Source: Haloferax marinum
GTDB lineage: Archaea > Halobacteriota > Halobacteria > Halobacteriales > Haloferacaceae
Reading direction: 5' to 3'
Assembly: GCF_009674625.1 (NCBI RefSeq)
Contig: NZ_WKJQ01000001.1
Location: forward strand, 682,001-746,000
DNA length: 64,000 nucleotides
Numbering within the stretch: position 1 is the stretch's first letter; each line of letters starts with the position of its first letter. Positions 33,917-41,668 of the stretch are shown in pieces. A program made the position numbers and the translations under genes. The notes below the pieces were generated by a model. It was not told the DNA's origin. It ran no database searches and saw only the letters and a list, made by a program, of their open reading frames with translations.

Positions 33917-35007
33917 GGCGAACGCACCTCCCGAGTTCGAAGGAGATAGAGGAAGAACGGCGCACCGAGTGCCGCGGTCACGACGCCGACGGGAATCTCT
34001 GCCACACCCGACCGGGCGATGGTGTCGGTGAGAACGAGGAACGACGCGCCCGCCAGTGCCGACGTCGGCAAGAGGAGACGGTGGTCCGGCCCGACGACGA
34101 GACGGAGCATATGGGGAACGACGAGACCGACGAATCCGATGACACCGGAGACGGCCACTGCCGCCGCCGTGACGATACTCGCCGTGGCGAGGAGAAGTTG
34201 CTTCGTGCGCTCTACTTCGATGCCCAGGGCGTGGGCGTCTTCCTCTCCGAGGAGCAGGACGTTCAGGTCGCGAGTGTGTGCGAGTAAGACGGCGAAGGGG
34301 AGCGGAAGCACCAGCGTGAGCATCACGACTTCGTCCCACGTCGCCCCCGAGAGATGGCCCATCAACCAGAAGACGACCTGCCGGAGACTCTCACCGCTCT
34401 GCAAGAGGAGAAACGAGATGACTGCACCGAGGAACGTCTGGACCGCGACACCCGCCAGAAGGAGCGTCGCGACGGGCGTGCGGCCGTCTTGCGTGCCGAG
34501 CATGTAGACGACGAACGCGGTGACGATAGCCGACGCGAAGGCCGCTCCGTGCAGGCCGAACGGAAGCGAAAGCGAGAGTGCAATCGTCGCGACGGCACCG
34601 ACCGCCGCACCCGACGAGACGCCGATGATAGACGGGTCGGCCATCGGATTCCGGAAGAACCCCTGCATGACGACGCCCGCAGTGGCGAGCGCGAATCCGA
34701 CGAGGGCCGCGAGGACGATGCGAGGGAGGCGGACGGAGACGACGATGACCTGCGCAGTTCGCGGGACCGACGTCGAGAACGGTGAGACGAAATCGACAGA
34801 TGGCAAGGGTACGGAGCCGACGATTGGGAGCGCGGTTGCGCCACTCAGAGAGACGCCGACGGGGACCGGAAGCGCGTCGAGGAGGACGAGCGCGACGGTC
34901 CGCGGCGGAATCGAGACGTGGCCGATACCGGCGCTGACGACCACGACGAGCGCCAACAGGGCAGTGAGACCGAGTGCCCACGTCGCCGCTCGTGTTCGAA
35001 CGTTCAT
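33913..35007 (-). CDS. btuC: BtuC/FecCD-type ABC transporter permease
   Basis: A 364-residue permease with about ten membrane helices. Family blocks include VRLPRIVLAALVGFALATAGVVMQGFFRNPMADPSIIGVSSGAAVGA, WLMGHLSGATWDEV and ISGFVGLVVPHMLR-type sequence (GVIGFVGLVVPHMLRLVVG), where the coupling helix contacts BtuD. I start at ATG 35007 (MNVRTR), since the TATA-like AATAAATATTTA at 35033-35044 would lie at -30; an in-frame ATG at 35028 is too close to that box. It is divergent from the binding-protein gene. Confidence 0.9.
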   Translation of the reverse strand: MNVRTRAATWALGLTALLALVVVVSAGIGHVSIPPRTVALVLLDALPVPVGVSLSGATALPIVGSVPLPSVDFVSPFSTSVPRTAQVIVVSVRLPRIVLAALVGFALATAGVVMQGFFRNPMADPSIIGVSSGAAVGAVATIALSLSLPFGLHGAAFASAIVTAFVVYMLGTQDGRTPVATLLLAGVAVQTFLGAVISFLLLQSGESLRQVVFWLMGHLSGATWDEVVMLTLVLPLPFAVLLAHTRDLNVLLLGEEDAHALGIEVERTKQLLLATASIVTAAAVAVSGVIGFVGLVVPHMLRLVVGPDHRLLLPTSALAGASFLVLTDTIARSGVAEIPVGVVTAALGAPFFLYLLRTREVRSP

Positions 35008-35031
35008 CGAACACAAGCGCGCTTTCATTAG

Positions 35032-35044
35032 GTAAATATTTATT
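35032..35044. promoter_or_regulatory. Shared bidirectional TATA element of the importer genes
   Basis: TAAATATTTATT is nearly palindromic and sits about 25-35 nt from both the permease start (35007, minus) and the binding-protein start (GTG 35068, plus). One AT-rich element may therefore serve both directions, tying expression of importer parts together. No cobalamin riboswitch is visible in the 60-bp gap. Confidence 0.6.
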
Positions 35045-35067
35045 GAACTGTCGACGACGCCACTACT

Positions 35068-36183
35068 GTGAATCAACGAATTGCCGCTGTACTGCTGGTA
35101 CTCGTAACCGTGTTCGCCGGCGTTCCGGCCCCGGTTGCGGCAGACCACGATGGACAGTGTTCGTTCCCGATGACGGTCACCGACGCCACGGGAACCGAAG
35201 TGACCATGTCCGAGGACCCAGAGCGCGTCGTCACGACCAACCCGAGCGCCGCCCAGACGATGTGGGAGATTGGCGCGAAAGACGAAGTCGTCGGCGTCTC
35301 GCAGTTCGCACAGTATCTCGACGGGGCGAGCGAGAAAGCGAACGTCTCCGGGTCGGGGGGCCTCAGCGTCGAGGCAGTCATCGGCCTCGAACCCGACGTC
35401 GTCCTCGTTCCGAACACGACGTACACCGTCGAGAAGGACCGCATCGCACAACTCCGTGACGCTGGGCTGACTGTCGTCGTCTTCGAGAGCGGTGACTCAC
35501 TCGAGGCCGTCGCGGACAAAGTCGAGCGAATCGGTCGCATCACGGGCAACTGCGAGGCGGGGACCGAACGCGCCGACGAGATGCGCACTTCTATCGAGAA
35601 CATGGAGCGCGCACTGGAAGACGTCGAACGGCCAGTCGGACTCAACGTGTTCTTTGGCTACGCCGCCGGTGGTGAGACGTTCATCTCCGAGATTATGACC
35701 ACAGGTGGCCTTCGAAACGGAGCTGCTGAGGCTGGTTTCACCGGATTCGGGGAGATAAACGAAGAGCTCGTCGTGGAGATGAACCCCGAGTACCTCGTCG
35801 TCCCCTCTCACGCTCCCATCCCGAGTAGCCCCGCGTACAACAGCACGACTGCCATCGAAGAAGGCAACGTCGTCGTCGTGGACGCCAACAACCTCCAGCA
35901 ACCTGCACCCCGCGCAATCGACGCGAGTGAGACGATTCTGAAGGCCGTCCACCCCGACGCGTACGAGCGATATCAGGAACTCCAGAACCAGTCGGAGACG
36001 ACGGAGACGACGACCACGACCTCCGAAACGACGACCGCTACCCCCGAAACGACGGCCGGCGAACAGGACGCGACTGCGACCGCTGACGACCCGCAAACGA
36101 CCGAGAGTAGCGCACCCGGCTTTTCTGCCGTCGCCGCAGTCGTCGCACTTGCTCTCACCGCGTTCGTCGGTCGCCGCCTGTAA
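35068..36183 (+). CDS. btuF: BtuF-type ABC substrate-binding protein with PGF-CTERM-like tail
   Basis: A 371-residue exported binding protein. A signal peptide (IAAVLLVLVTVFAGVPAPVAA) is followed by the periplasmic-binding fold typical of BtuF/FecB: ERVVTTNPSAAQTMWEIGA, LEPDVVLVPNTTY, LRDAGLTVVVFESGDSLEAVADKVERIG. A Thr/Glu-rich linker (residues ~310-345) leads to SSAPGFSAVAAVVALALTAFVGRRL, a PGF-CTERM-like sorting signal: short motif, hydrophobic helix, then RR. Such proteins are processed by archaeosortase A and lipid-anchored. GTG start at 35068. Partners are the divergent BtuC/BtuD genes. Confidence 0.9.
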   Translation: MNQRIAAVLLVLVTVFAGVPAPVAADHDGQCSFPMTVTDATGTEVTMSEDPERVVTTNPSAAQTMWEIGAKDEVVGVSQFAQYLDGASEKANVSGSGGLSVEAVIGLEPDVVLVPNTTYTVEKDRIAQLRDAGLTVVVFESGDSLEAVADKVERIGRITGNCEAGTERADEMRTSIENMERALEDVERPVGLNVFFGYAAGGETFISEIMTTGGLRNGAAEAGFTGFGEINEELVVEMNPEYLVVPSHAPIPSSPAYNSTTAIEEGNVVVVDANNLQQPAPRAIDASETILKAVHPDAYERYQELQNQSETTETTTTTSETTTATPETTAGEQDATATADDPQTTESSAPGFSAVAAVVALALTAFVGRRL

Positions 36184-36264
36184 CTGACGACCGCTTTTCG
36201 AATCGTCCGCACGTTTTTATCCGATACCGTCACCACTCCGGCGTGCGAACGCACAGAGACAGCA

Positions 36265-37263
36265 TCACAACAAGGCCCCGAAACTCGCAGACGAGAGCCA
36301 AAACGACGCGAGTTGGCCGCCCAGAATCATCCCGACACTGACGGTACCGAGCCAGTAGACGCGCTTGTGCATCGTGCGTCGTGCGCTCTCGATACCGCCT
36401 CGAATCAAGATGGCTTCTGCCTCCCCTTCCGGCGACGCCGAGTGGTTTGCGTGTGTTCCGAGGAGGGCGTCGATGGGTGCGCCATCGATACGGACGACCC
36501 CTGGCTCTCGGGTCTGTTCGACGTGCCCGAGGACGGTGACGGGTTCGTCGGCGGGGACGTACTGCTCGGTAACCTTTAGCCGTCCGTCCGACACCCCCGG
36601 CGACGGAAGCTCTGGGTGCTCCCGGAGGAAAGACGCTGTTCGCTCGTCGATGTCTCCGTCCAACTCGACGGCGGTCGTCGAGTGACGACTAGTGAATACT
36701 CGGTGTTGTCCCGGTGTGACTCTCACTGCCCCGTCACCGAGTGTGAACTCGGCACTCCGGACCCCTTCGGCGACGTTTCGCCACACCGTTCGAACGCCGA
36801 GTTGTTCACGGCGTTGGACTATCCAGTCGGTGTGGATGGAGGGGTGGCCGGTGAAGGGCGTCCTGAACTCGTCTTCGTTCCCGTCGGTGGGGACTTTCGG
36901 AACCCCCGACGTTGCGACGAGCGTGTCCGGGCCGTCCGAACTGACCGCTTCGGGTGCGACGTGCGGAACACGTTGGAGTAGTCGGTGCTCGTCGATCGAC
37001 CCTGCGGCAATCGTCGCGAGGTAGAACCCGGCCCCAGCGACTGCCGCGCCGGCGACCCACAGTTCGTTGTCACCGAGTTCTGCCCCGGCGAGGACCGGGA
37101 GGAACATCCACAGAAGTGCGACAATTCCGATACTCCACCCCTTCGTTCGACTCAATCCCATTCGCCGAGAGATTTGAGACACTGCTGCCGGGTCAAACCA
37201 TTTCACGCCGACTCCAAGGACGATGAAGAGGGAGACGAACCCAACGTAGCCGAGCACGTTCAT
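36265..37263 (-). CDS. Membrane protein with GIDE-like domain
   Basis: A 332-residue protein with a membrane helix at the start, two more near residues 42-90, and one at the end (RVYWLGTVSVGMILGGQLASFWL). Between them lies a 180-residue soluble part (FTGHPSIHTDWIVQRREQLG, TVWRNVAEGVRSAEFTLGDGAVRVTPG, LPSPGVSDGRLKVTEQYVPADEPVTVLGHVEQ) that resembles the GIDE/BAM domain of mitochondrial MUL1 and its prokaryotic relatives, including the TExxVPxGxxVxxxG-like segment. There is no RING finger here, so no ubiquitin-ligase activity is implied. Function unknown. Confidence 0.7.
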   Translation of the reverse strand: MNVLGYVGFVSLFIVLGVGVKWFDPAAVSQISRRMGLSRTKGWSIGIVALLWMFLPVLAGAELGDNELWVAGAAVAGAGFYLATIAAGSIDEHRLLQRVPHVAPEAVSSDGPDTLVATSGVPKVPTDGNEDEFRTPFTGHPSIHTDWIVQRREQLGVRTVWRNVAEGVRSAEFTLGDGAVRVTPGQHRVFTSRHSTTAVELDGDIDERTASFLREHPELPSPGVSDGRLKVTEQYVPADEPVTVLGHVEQTREPGVVRIDGAPIDALLGTHANHSASPEGEAEAILIRGGIESARRTMHKRVYWLGTVSVGMILGGQLASFWLSSASFGALL

Positions 37264-37381
37264 CTTGTCTCCAACTCATTCACCACGACAATAATATTAT
37301 TCCCGACATGATTTCGAAACTCGAGCACCCTCGGCCCGAGAGACCACAACCGTATTACCGTCGGGTGGCAGAGAAACGAGT

Positions 37382-37660
37382 ATGGTCGAGAACGTCATCT
37401 ACCCTGCCTACCTCGACGCCTCTCTCTCGCGCAGCGAAGGTCGGCGGGTCGCACAGTCGGCCGCAGTCGAAGACCCGACCGTAGACGAGATTGCGAAAGC
37501 AGTCCAGCAGGTCGGGTACGACGCGGTCATCGAACGGGACAAACGCTATCCGCGAGAGTTCGAGACGCGTGGTCGTATCCTCGTGGACAACGCAGACGAC
37601 GCCACGAAGAACGACATCGTACAGGCTGTCGCCGCCTACGTCGGCATCCTCCGAGACTGA
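37382..37660 (+). CDS. srp19: Signal recognition particle 19 kDa protein
   Basis: A 92-residue RNA-binding protein of SRP that organises 7S RNA so SRP54 can bind. The family pattern is [40 protein letters not shown] and [20 protein letters not shown], with the conserved Tyr/Lys-rich RNA-contact segment [12 protein letters not shown]. Its stop overlaps the gar1 start (TGATG), so the two RNA-protein genes are one transcript. Confidence 0.94.
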   Translation: MVENVIYPAYLDASLSRSEGRRVAQSAAVEDPTVDEIAKAVQQVGYDAVIERDKRYPREFETRGRILVDNADDATKNDIVQAVAAYVGILRD

Positions 37661-37884
37661 TGCGGCGAATCGGCACCGTCTCACGGACGGCGCAGGGTCT
37701 CGCTATCGTTCGCCTCGACGACGACGACACACCCGACATCGGGACGATGGTCTTAGACGAGTCGCTCTCGACAGTCGGCCGAATCGTCGACGTGTTCGGT
37801 CCAGTGGACCGACCATACGTCGCTATCACGGCGAACGACGACAACCCAGCACGACTCGTCGGCACCAAACTCTACGCTCGGTGA
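37660..37884 (+). CDS. gar1: H/ACA RNP protein Gar1
   Basis: A 74-residue protein of the archaeal box H/ACA particle that pseudouridylates rRNA; Gar1 aids product release by binding Cbf5. The beta-barrel pattern is VLDESLSTVGRIVDVFGPVDRPYVAITA, matching the Gar1 G-x-V-x-D-x-F-G-P-V core. It is shorter than eukaryotic Gar1 as it lacks glycine-arginine tails, normal for archaea. It is coupled to srp19. Confidence 0.92.
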   Translation: MRRIGTVSRTAQGLAIVRLDDDDTPDIGTMVLDESLSTVGRIVDVFGPVDRPYVAITANDDNPARLVGTKLYAR

Positions 37885-37950
37885 GCAAGGCAAGAGCGTA
37901 ACCGAGGCCAGAGCGCAATCCCCAAAGCCTTCGGGTTGGAACCCAGGAGT

Positions 37951-38931
37951 ATGCCACGCCGCGCCTATCGAGGTGTCGCCCTCGCCGCCCTCATCTTTCT
38001 CGTCGTACAGGTGGGTGCGCTCGCACTCGTCCCGACGTTCTTCGAACAGGGCTACCAGACGGTCGAAGACCCCACAGACCCGACGAACAGTCTCCTCTAC
38101 ATCGGCGCCATCATCGGGATGACGGCGTTCATGCTCGTCGCGTTCAAATACGACCTCGACCAACTCATCCGCGGCATCATCGTCTTTACGAGCGGGGTGT
38201 TGGCCTGGTACGTCTTCGCCGCAGTGCTCCCCAACGGGCTGCTCGCTCTCGCCCTCTCGGCCGTCGTCGCTCTCGCGCTCCTCGTCTACCCCGAGTGGTA
38301 CGTCATCGACACTGCGGGCGCACTCATGGGTGCAGGTGCTGCCGGTCTGTTCGGCATCAGTTTCGGCCTCCTCCCGGCGCTCGTCCTCCTGTCGATTCTC
38401 GCCGTCTACGACGCGATTAGCGTCTACAAGACCAAACACATGCTCGACCTCGCAGAGGGTGTGATGGACCTCCGAATCCCCGTCGTCCTCGTCATCCCGA
38501 CGACGTGGTCGTACTCACTCCTCGACGAAGACTTCGCGCGCGACGCGAACGACGTCGGCGAGAACGCTGACGATGGCGAGTCAGAGTCCGCAGACGGAGA
38601 CGACGCCGACGCAGACCCCGGCGACCGCGACGCGTTCTTCATCGGCCTCGGTGACGCTGTCATGCCGACGGTGATGGTCGCGTCGGCGGCGTTCTTCTCG
38701 AGTGCACCGTCGCTCGGCATCGCGGCACTTCCGGCGCTCAACCTCCCCGCACTGCTCGCGATGGTTGGAACGTTCGTCGGCTTTGCCGCGCTCATGTGGG
38801 CAGTGATGAAAGGTCGTGCACACGCTGGACTGCCGCTTCTCAATGGCGGCGCAATCAGCGGATATCTCGTCGGGTCGGTCGTCGCGGGCGTCCCACTCGT
38901 CTCCGCACTCGGTCTCGCACCGTATCTCTAA
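37951..38931 (+). CDS. Presenilin-family intramembrane aspartyl protease
   Basis: A 326-residue membrane protease with nine predicted helices. The catalytic Asp pair is Asp154 in VYDAISVY (the YD motif) and Asp235 in GLGDAVMP (the GxGD motif); LPLLNGGAISGY near the end takes the place of the PAL motif. An acidic loop of about 30 residues (residues ~200-230) separates the two halves, like presenilin's exon-9 loop. ATG 37951 is used rather than TTG 37936. Substrates are unknown. Confidence 0.9.
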   Translation: MPRRAYRGVALAALIFLVVQVGALALVPTFFEQGYQTVEDPTDPTNSLLYIGAIIGMTAFMLVAFKYDLDQLIRGIIVFTSGVLAWYVFAAVLPNGLLALALSAVVALALLVYPEWYVIDTAGALMGAGAAGLFGISFGLLPALVLLSILAVYDAISVYKTKHMLDLAEGVMDLRIPVVLVIPTTWSYSLLDEDFARDANDVGENADDGESESADGDDADADPGDRDAFFIGLGDAVMPTVMVASAAFFSSAPSLGIAALPALNLPALLAMVGTFVGFAALMWAVMKGRAHAGLPLLNGGAISGYLVGSVVAGVPLVSALGLAPYL

Positions 38932-38934
38932 GCG

Positions 38935-38973
38935 TCGCGTTCTCGCCTCGCGTTCCCCCCTCGCGTTCTCTCC
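38935..38973. repeat. 13-bp tandem repeat, three copies
   Basis: TCGCGTTCTCGCC, TCGCGTTCCCCCC and TCGCGTTCTCTCC follow each other at 38935, 38948 and 38961, right after the presenilin-family stop and before the end of the convergent PUA gene. Possibly slippage in a noncoding tail. Confidence 0.75.
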
Positions 38974-38978
38974 TGCAG

Positions 38979-39461
38979 TTACTCCTCGCTTCCAGCGCCT
39001 TCGCGGACGCGAACAGCCATGCCCGTCTCGAAGTCGAGCATCGCGTCGGCAGAGAGCTCCGCGCGGCCGACGCCGAGCAGTTCGCCGTCGGGACCGACGA
39101 CACACACCTCGTCGCCCGAGCGAACGGCGGGGTCGACGTCGGTCACGAATTTGGCGAATGCGTTCTTCCCGTCGCGGACGAACGGCACCGATTCGTCGCC
39201 GACGACGACGGTGTACGCCAACTCGTCGAGTGCGGTGCGAAGTCGTCGGCCACCCTCCACGCCGAGTGTGAATCGGCCGTCGGTGCCGTAGGAGGTGACG
39301 CGTTCACCCTCGACGTACACCTGTCGCGGGCGACCACTTCGAGAACGAGAGACCTCGGTAGCAGCGTCTGCAGGGAACAACGCGTCACCCGCGCCGGCCC
39401 CGAACTGGTAGTCTGCGACGACTCGGAGGTCCGCCAAGTCGGACCCATCGGCTTCGGTCAT
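38979..39461 (-). CDS. PUA-domain protein
   Basis: A 160-residue protein with a C-terminal PUA RNA-binding domain (FVTDVDPAVRSGDEVCVVGPDGELLGVGRAELSADAMLDFETGMAVRVRE), the typical G-D-V-V-x-G-x-A pattern. The N-terminal half (LADLRVVADYQFGAGAGDALFPADA) is the pre-PUA part seen in archaeal stand-alone PUA proteins that may aid RNA modification. ATG 39461 is selected since the frame upstream carries no matching sequence. Its RNA target is unknown. Confidence 0.82.
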   Translation of the reverse strand: MTEADGSDLADLRVVADYQFGAGAGDALFPADAATEVSRSRSGRPRQVYVEGERVTSYGTDGRFTLGVEGGRRLRTALDELAYTVVVGDESVPFVRDGKNAFAKFVTDVDPAVRSGDEVCVVGPDGELLGVGRAELSADAMLDFETGMAVRVREGAGSEE

Positions 39462-39550
39462 ACCCGGCAGTTCTCCCCGCCACCTAAAGTGGGTCGCGGT
39501 CCCGTCCGAGGGCGTGTGAACTGACAACACGGGCGAATCAATCAAAAAGT

Positions 39551-39560
39551 CCTAAATAGC
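39551..39560 (+). promoter_or_regulatory. TATA-like box of the 55-codon gene
   Basis: CCTAAATAGC is 21-30 nt before ATG 39581, correct for leaderless expression. It is the main support for the small gene that follows. Confidence 0.5.
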
Positions 39561-39580
39561 GGAACGACCGCCGTCGGAGT

Positions 39581-39748
39581 ATGTCAGTCGATATTCGACT
39601 CGCGGGGGTGGGGACAGTTCTCCTCCTCGCGAGTAGCGCCCTCCTCACACAGACGCCCCTCGACGGCCGTCTGTCGACCCTCCTCGCCGTCACTGCCGCA
39701 CTCGGTGCGTTCGCCACCGTCGTTCGGGCGTCGTCGCCCACGGCGTAG
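39581..39748 (+). CDS. Small two-helix membrane protein (55 aa)
   Basis: A short gene read from the gap: it begins MSVDIRLAGVGTVLLLASSA and ends ATVVRASSPTA, 55 codons and a TAG. Two hydrophobic stretches (AGVGTVLLLASSALL and LSTLLAVTAALGAFATVV) suggest a hairpin membrane protein. A well-placed TATA-like box precedes it. Function unknown. Confidence 0.55.
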   Translation: MSVDIRLAGVGTVLLLASSALLTQTPLDGRLSTLLAVTAALGAFATVVRASSPTA

Positions 39749-39828
39749 TCGGAGTTCCGACCCGCGTTTTGTTGATTGCAGCTTTCGACCCGCTGTTTTA
39801 CGTATAGTCGCTTCGACACGTTGGGTGT

Positions 39829-40755
39829 ATGGCAGCTATCAGTTCTCTCAAGACTGCCCTCCAGAGCATCGGGTCGAACCCGGTGTTGTTCCTCGGGGGC
39901 CTCCTCGCGGGACTCATCACGCTCCCGCAACTCGGGACGCAGTTGGCAGGGATTCCGTTCGTTCCCACGGTGTTGCAGGTGCTCGCGTTCTTCGTCACCC
40001 CGTTCGTCGCCGCCGGTATCTACGGGATGGCCGACGAAGCACTCGAGAGCGCAGAGTCGCGGACGACGCTCTCGACGTTGACCGCCGTGGGGCGTGAGAA
40101 GTACGTCCCCTTGCTCTTGGCGAACATCGTCGAACTCGGCATCGTCATCGCGTTCGGTATCGTGTTCGTCATCGTTACGACCGTCGTCGTGCTCAGCATC
40201 GGTCTCGGAGCGGTTGCCGGCGGCGGAGGCGGTGACCTCGCTATCGGTGGTGGCGTCGTTATCGCAATCGTCGCGCTCCTCTTGCTGTTTCTGGTGTTCG
40301 TCCTGGTCAACTTCTTCATCCAGTTTTTCCCCGTCGCCGTCGTCGTGGGCGAGTCTGGAGCGATCGAATCGTTCGGTGAGAGCTACCGACTCGTCCGGAA
40401 CAATATCGTCCCCGCACTCGGCTACTCGGTCATCCAACTCGTGGCCGGGTTCCTCGTCTCGATTCCCGTCACTGGATTCATCTTCTTCCGGACGTTCCAG
40501 AACCTCCAGGACATTCAGAACCTCCAGAACGCCGGTGGCGTCGCTCCGGGAACGGTCCCGTCTGGACTCGGTTTTTCGACGACAGAAATCGTCGCCATCG
40601 CAGCGATATCGCTGGCAGCACAGATGCTGTTGACGACGTTCCAGTACACCTACGCCGTCGCGTTCTTCGAGGCACACGACGGTGGCCACACCAAACAGGT
40701 GGGACCGACGGGCCCCGATATCGACGGCGAGTCGGTGATTCCGAAGTTCGAGTGA
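39829..40755 (+). CDS. Polytopic membrane protein, unknown function
   Basis: A 308-residue protein with about six helices, e.g. PVLFLGGLLAGLITLPQLGTQL, FVPTVLQVLAFFVTPFVAAGIYGMA, VIAIVALLLLFLVFVLVNFFIQFFPVAVVV, and a C-terminal hydrophilic tail. The repeated FFIQFFPVAVVVGESGAIESFGESYRLVRNN block is the pattern of a haloarchaeal family of DUF-type membrane proteins (DUF7847-like). Its stop abuts the end of the convergent NYN gene. No catalytic residues are seen. Confidence 0.72.
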   Translation: MAAISSLKTALQSIGSNPVLFLGGLLAGLITLPQLGTQLAGIPFVPTVLQVLAFFVTPFVAAGIYGMADEALESAESRTTLSTLTAVGREKYVPLLLANIVELGIVIAFGIVFVIVTTVVVLSIGLGAVAGGGGGDLAIGGGVVIAIVALLLLFLVFVLVNFFIQFFPVAVVVGESGAIESFGESYRLVRNNIVPALGYSVIQLVAGFLVSIPVTGFIFFRTFQNLQDIQNLQNAGGVAPGTVPSGLGFSTTEIVAIAAISLAAQMLLTTFQYTYAVAFFEAHDGGHTKQVGPTGPDIDGESVIPKFE

Positions 40756-41253
40756 CTACAGGAGGAAGGTCTCTTGTCGCTCCGAGAGGTCGATGAAGGC
40801 GTCTGCGGCCTCCACGAGTTCGTCCGCAGTCGATTCTCTGAAAGACATGACTTCGACGCGAACACCCTCGTGTCGAAGGTGTGAACAGAGGCGCTCGAAG
40901 TCGCCGTCTCCCGAACAGATGATTATCGTATCGACGTGGTTGGCGAGACTGACCGCGTCCAGCGCCATGCCGAGGTCCCAATCGGCTTTCTTCGACCCGT
41001 CGCCGAACGTCTTGATATCTTTAATCTTGGTCTCAAAACCGATGTCGACGAGTGCATCAAAAAACCGTTCTTCGTCGGGCGAATCCGCGCGGATGACGTA
41101 GGCGATTGCGCGAGTGAGCGCACGACCTGCGGTCGCTTTCTCTAACAGCGACGAGTAGTCGATATTCCTCGAATAGAGGCTCTGTGCGGTATGATAGAGG
41201 TTTTGCGCGTCTGCCAAGATGGCGACGCGTTGGTCGGGATGAATCTCTGTCAT
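40756..41253 (-). CDS. LabA-like NYN-domain protein
   Basis: A 165-residue NYN/PIN-like protein. The pattern is VAILADAQNLYHTAQSLYSRNIDYSSLL, KADWDLGMALDAVSLANHVDTIIICSGDGDFERLCSHLRHEGVRVEVMSF, with the conserved Asp residues of the nuclease-like site (ADAQN, KADWDLGM, GDGDF). Related LabA/DUF88 proteins are thought to act on RNA. ATG 41253 gives the family start; GTTATTAGCC at 41277-41286 (minus) is a likely TATA. It faces away from dapA and shares a 415-bp control region with it. Confidence 0.87.
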   Translation of the reverse strand: MTEIHPDQRVAILADAQNLYHTAQSLYSRNIDYSSLLEKATAGRALTRAIAYVIRADSPDEERFFDALVDIGFETKIKDIKTFGDGSKKADWDLGMALDAVSLANHVDTIIICSGDGDFERLCSHLRHEGVRVEVMSFRESTADELVEAADAFIDLSERQETFLL

Positions 41254-41293
41254 TCGTCCATCGGTTGCACCCCCCAGGCTAATAACCGTCCGG

Positions 41294-41387
41294 GAGCGTT
41301 CCCAACTCTGAGATTGGAGCGCTATAGCGCAAACTGAGATTGGAGCGCTACAACTCAAAAATGCATATTTGGAACGCTCAAACGCTC
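41294..41387. repeat. Array of five GAGCGYT motifs with a palindrome
   Basis: GAGCGTT or GAGCGCT occurs at 41294, 41317 and 41343 on the plus strand, and at 41373-41379 and 41381-41387 on the minus strand. Two of them sit in a 26-bp direct repeat (CTGAGATTGGAGCGCTA at 41308 and 41334). GCGCTATAGCGC (41319-41330) is a perfect palindrome. The array lies between the two divergent promoters and reads as an operator cluster. Confidence 0.6.
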
Positions 41388-41476
41388 GAAACACCGATTC
41401 GTGGTGAGAGGCAGGTCCTGCAGAGTGCGCAAGTTATATTATGCTCCCAGTACCTGCATCCGGTGTGAACGACTTT

Positions 41477-41518
41477 ACGCGACCTGCGACGACCGCCACA
41501 CGGTCGACAGCGTCGCGT
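41477..41518 (+). promoter_or_regulatory. Stem-loop in the dapA leader
   Basis: ACGCGAC (41477-41483) pairs with GTCGCGT (41512-41518), CTG with CAG inside it, and CGACCG (41490-41495) with CGGTCG (41501-41506) around a CCACA loop. Sixteen pairs in total. TTCTTTT follows at 41524-41530. Together they look like an attenuator-type terminator or a structured leader before the lysine operon. Confidence 0.5.
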
Positions 41519-41668
41519 GACGAATTCTTTTCGAAAAAACGCGCGTCATAATCGCTCGTTGCGGGAGTAGCGACCCCGTCTCGGGCGGCCCCCGATTCGA
41601 CGCGCACCCGGTCTGAACGACCGATTCCCACATTCCACCACAGCCGTCTCAACACCACACCACGACAC

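Larger units (their letters stand above)
41254..41668. other. 415-bp divergent control region, no protein gene seen
   Basis: Between the NYN gene and dapA. It holds the NYN TATA box (near 41280), a GAGCGYT motif array (41294-41387), a likely dapA TATA box (TTATATT, 41434-41440), then a leader of about 200 nt with a strong hairpin (41477-41518). I found no convincing coding frame in it. Confidence 0.7.

Noticed and set aside
35040-35068. Cobalamin riboswitch before the binding-protein gene
   Set aside because: The gap is only 60 bp and the transcript appears leaderless, leaving no room for a riboswitch.
41441-41551. 36-codon frame in the dapA leader (MLPVPASG...)
   Set aside because: It overlaps the TATA element (41434-41440), so its start would lie before the expected transcription start, and it has no lysine-rich or other leader-peptide feature.
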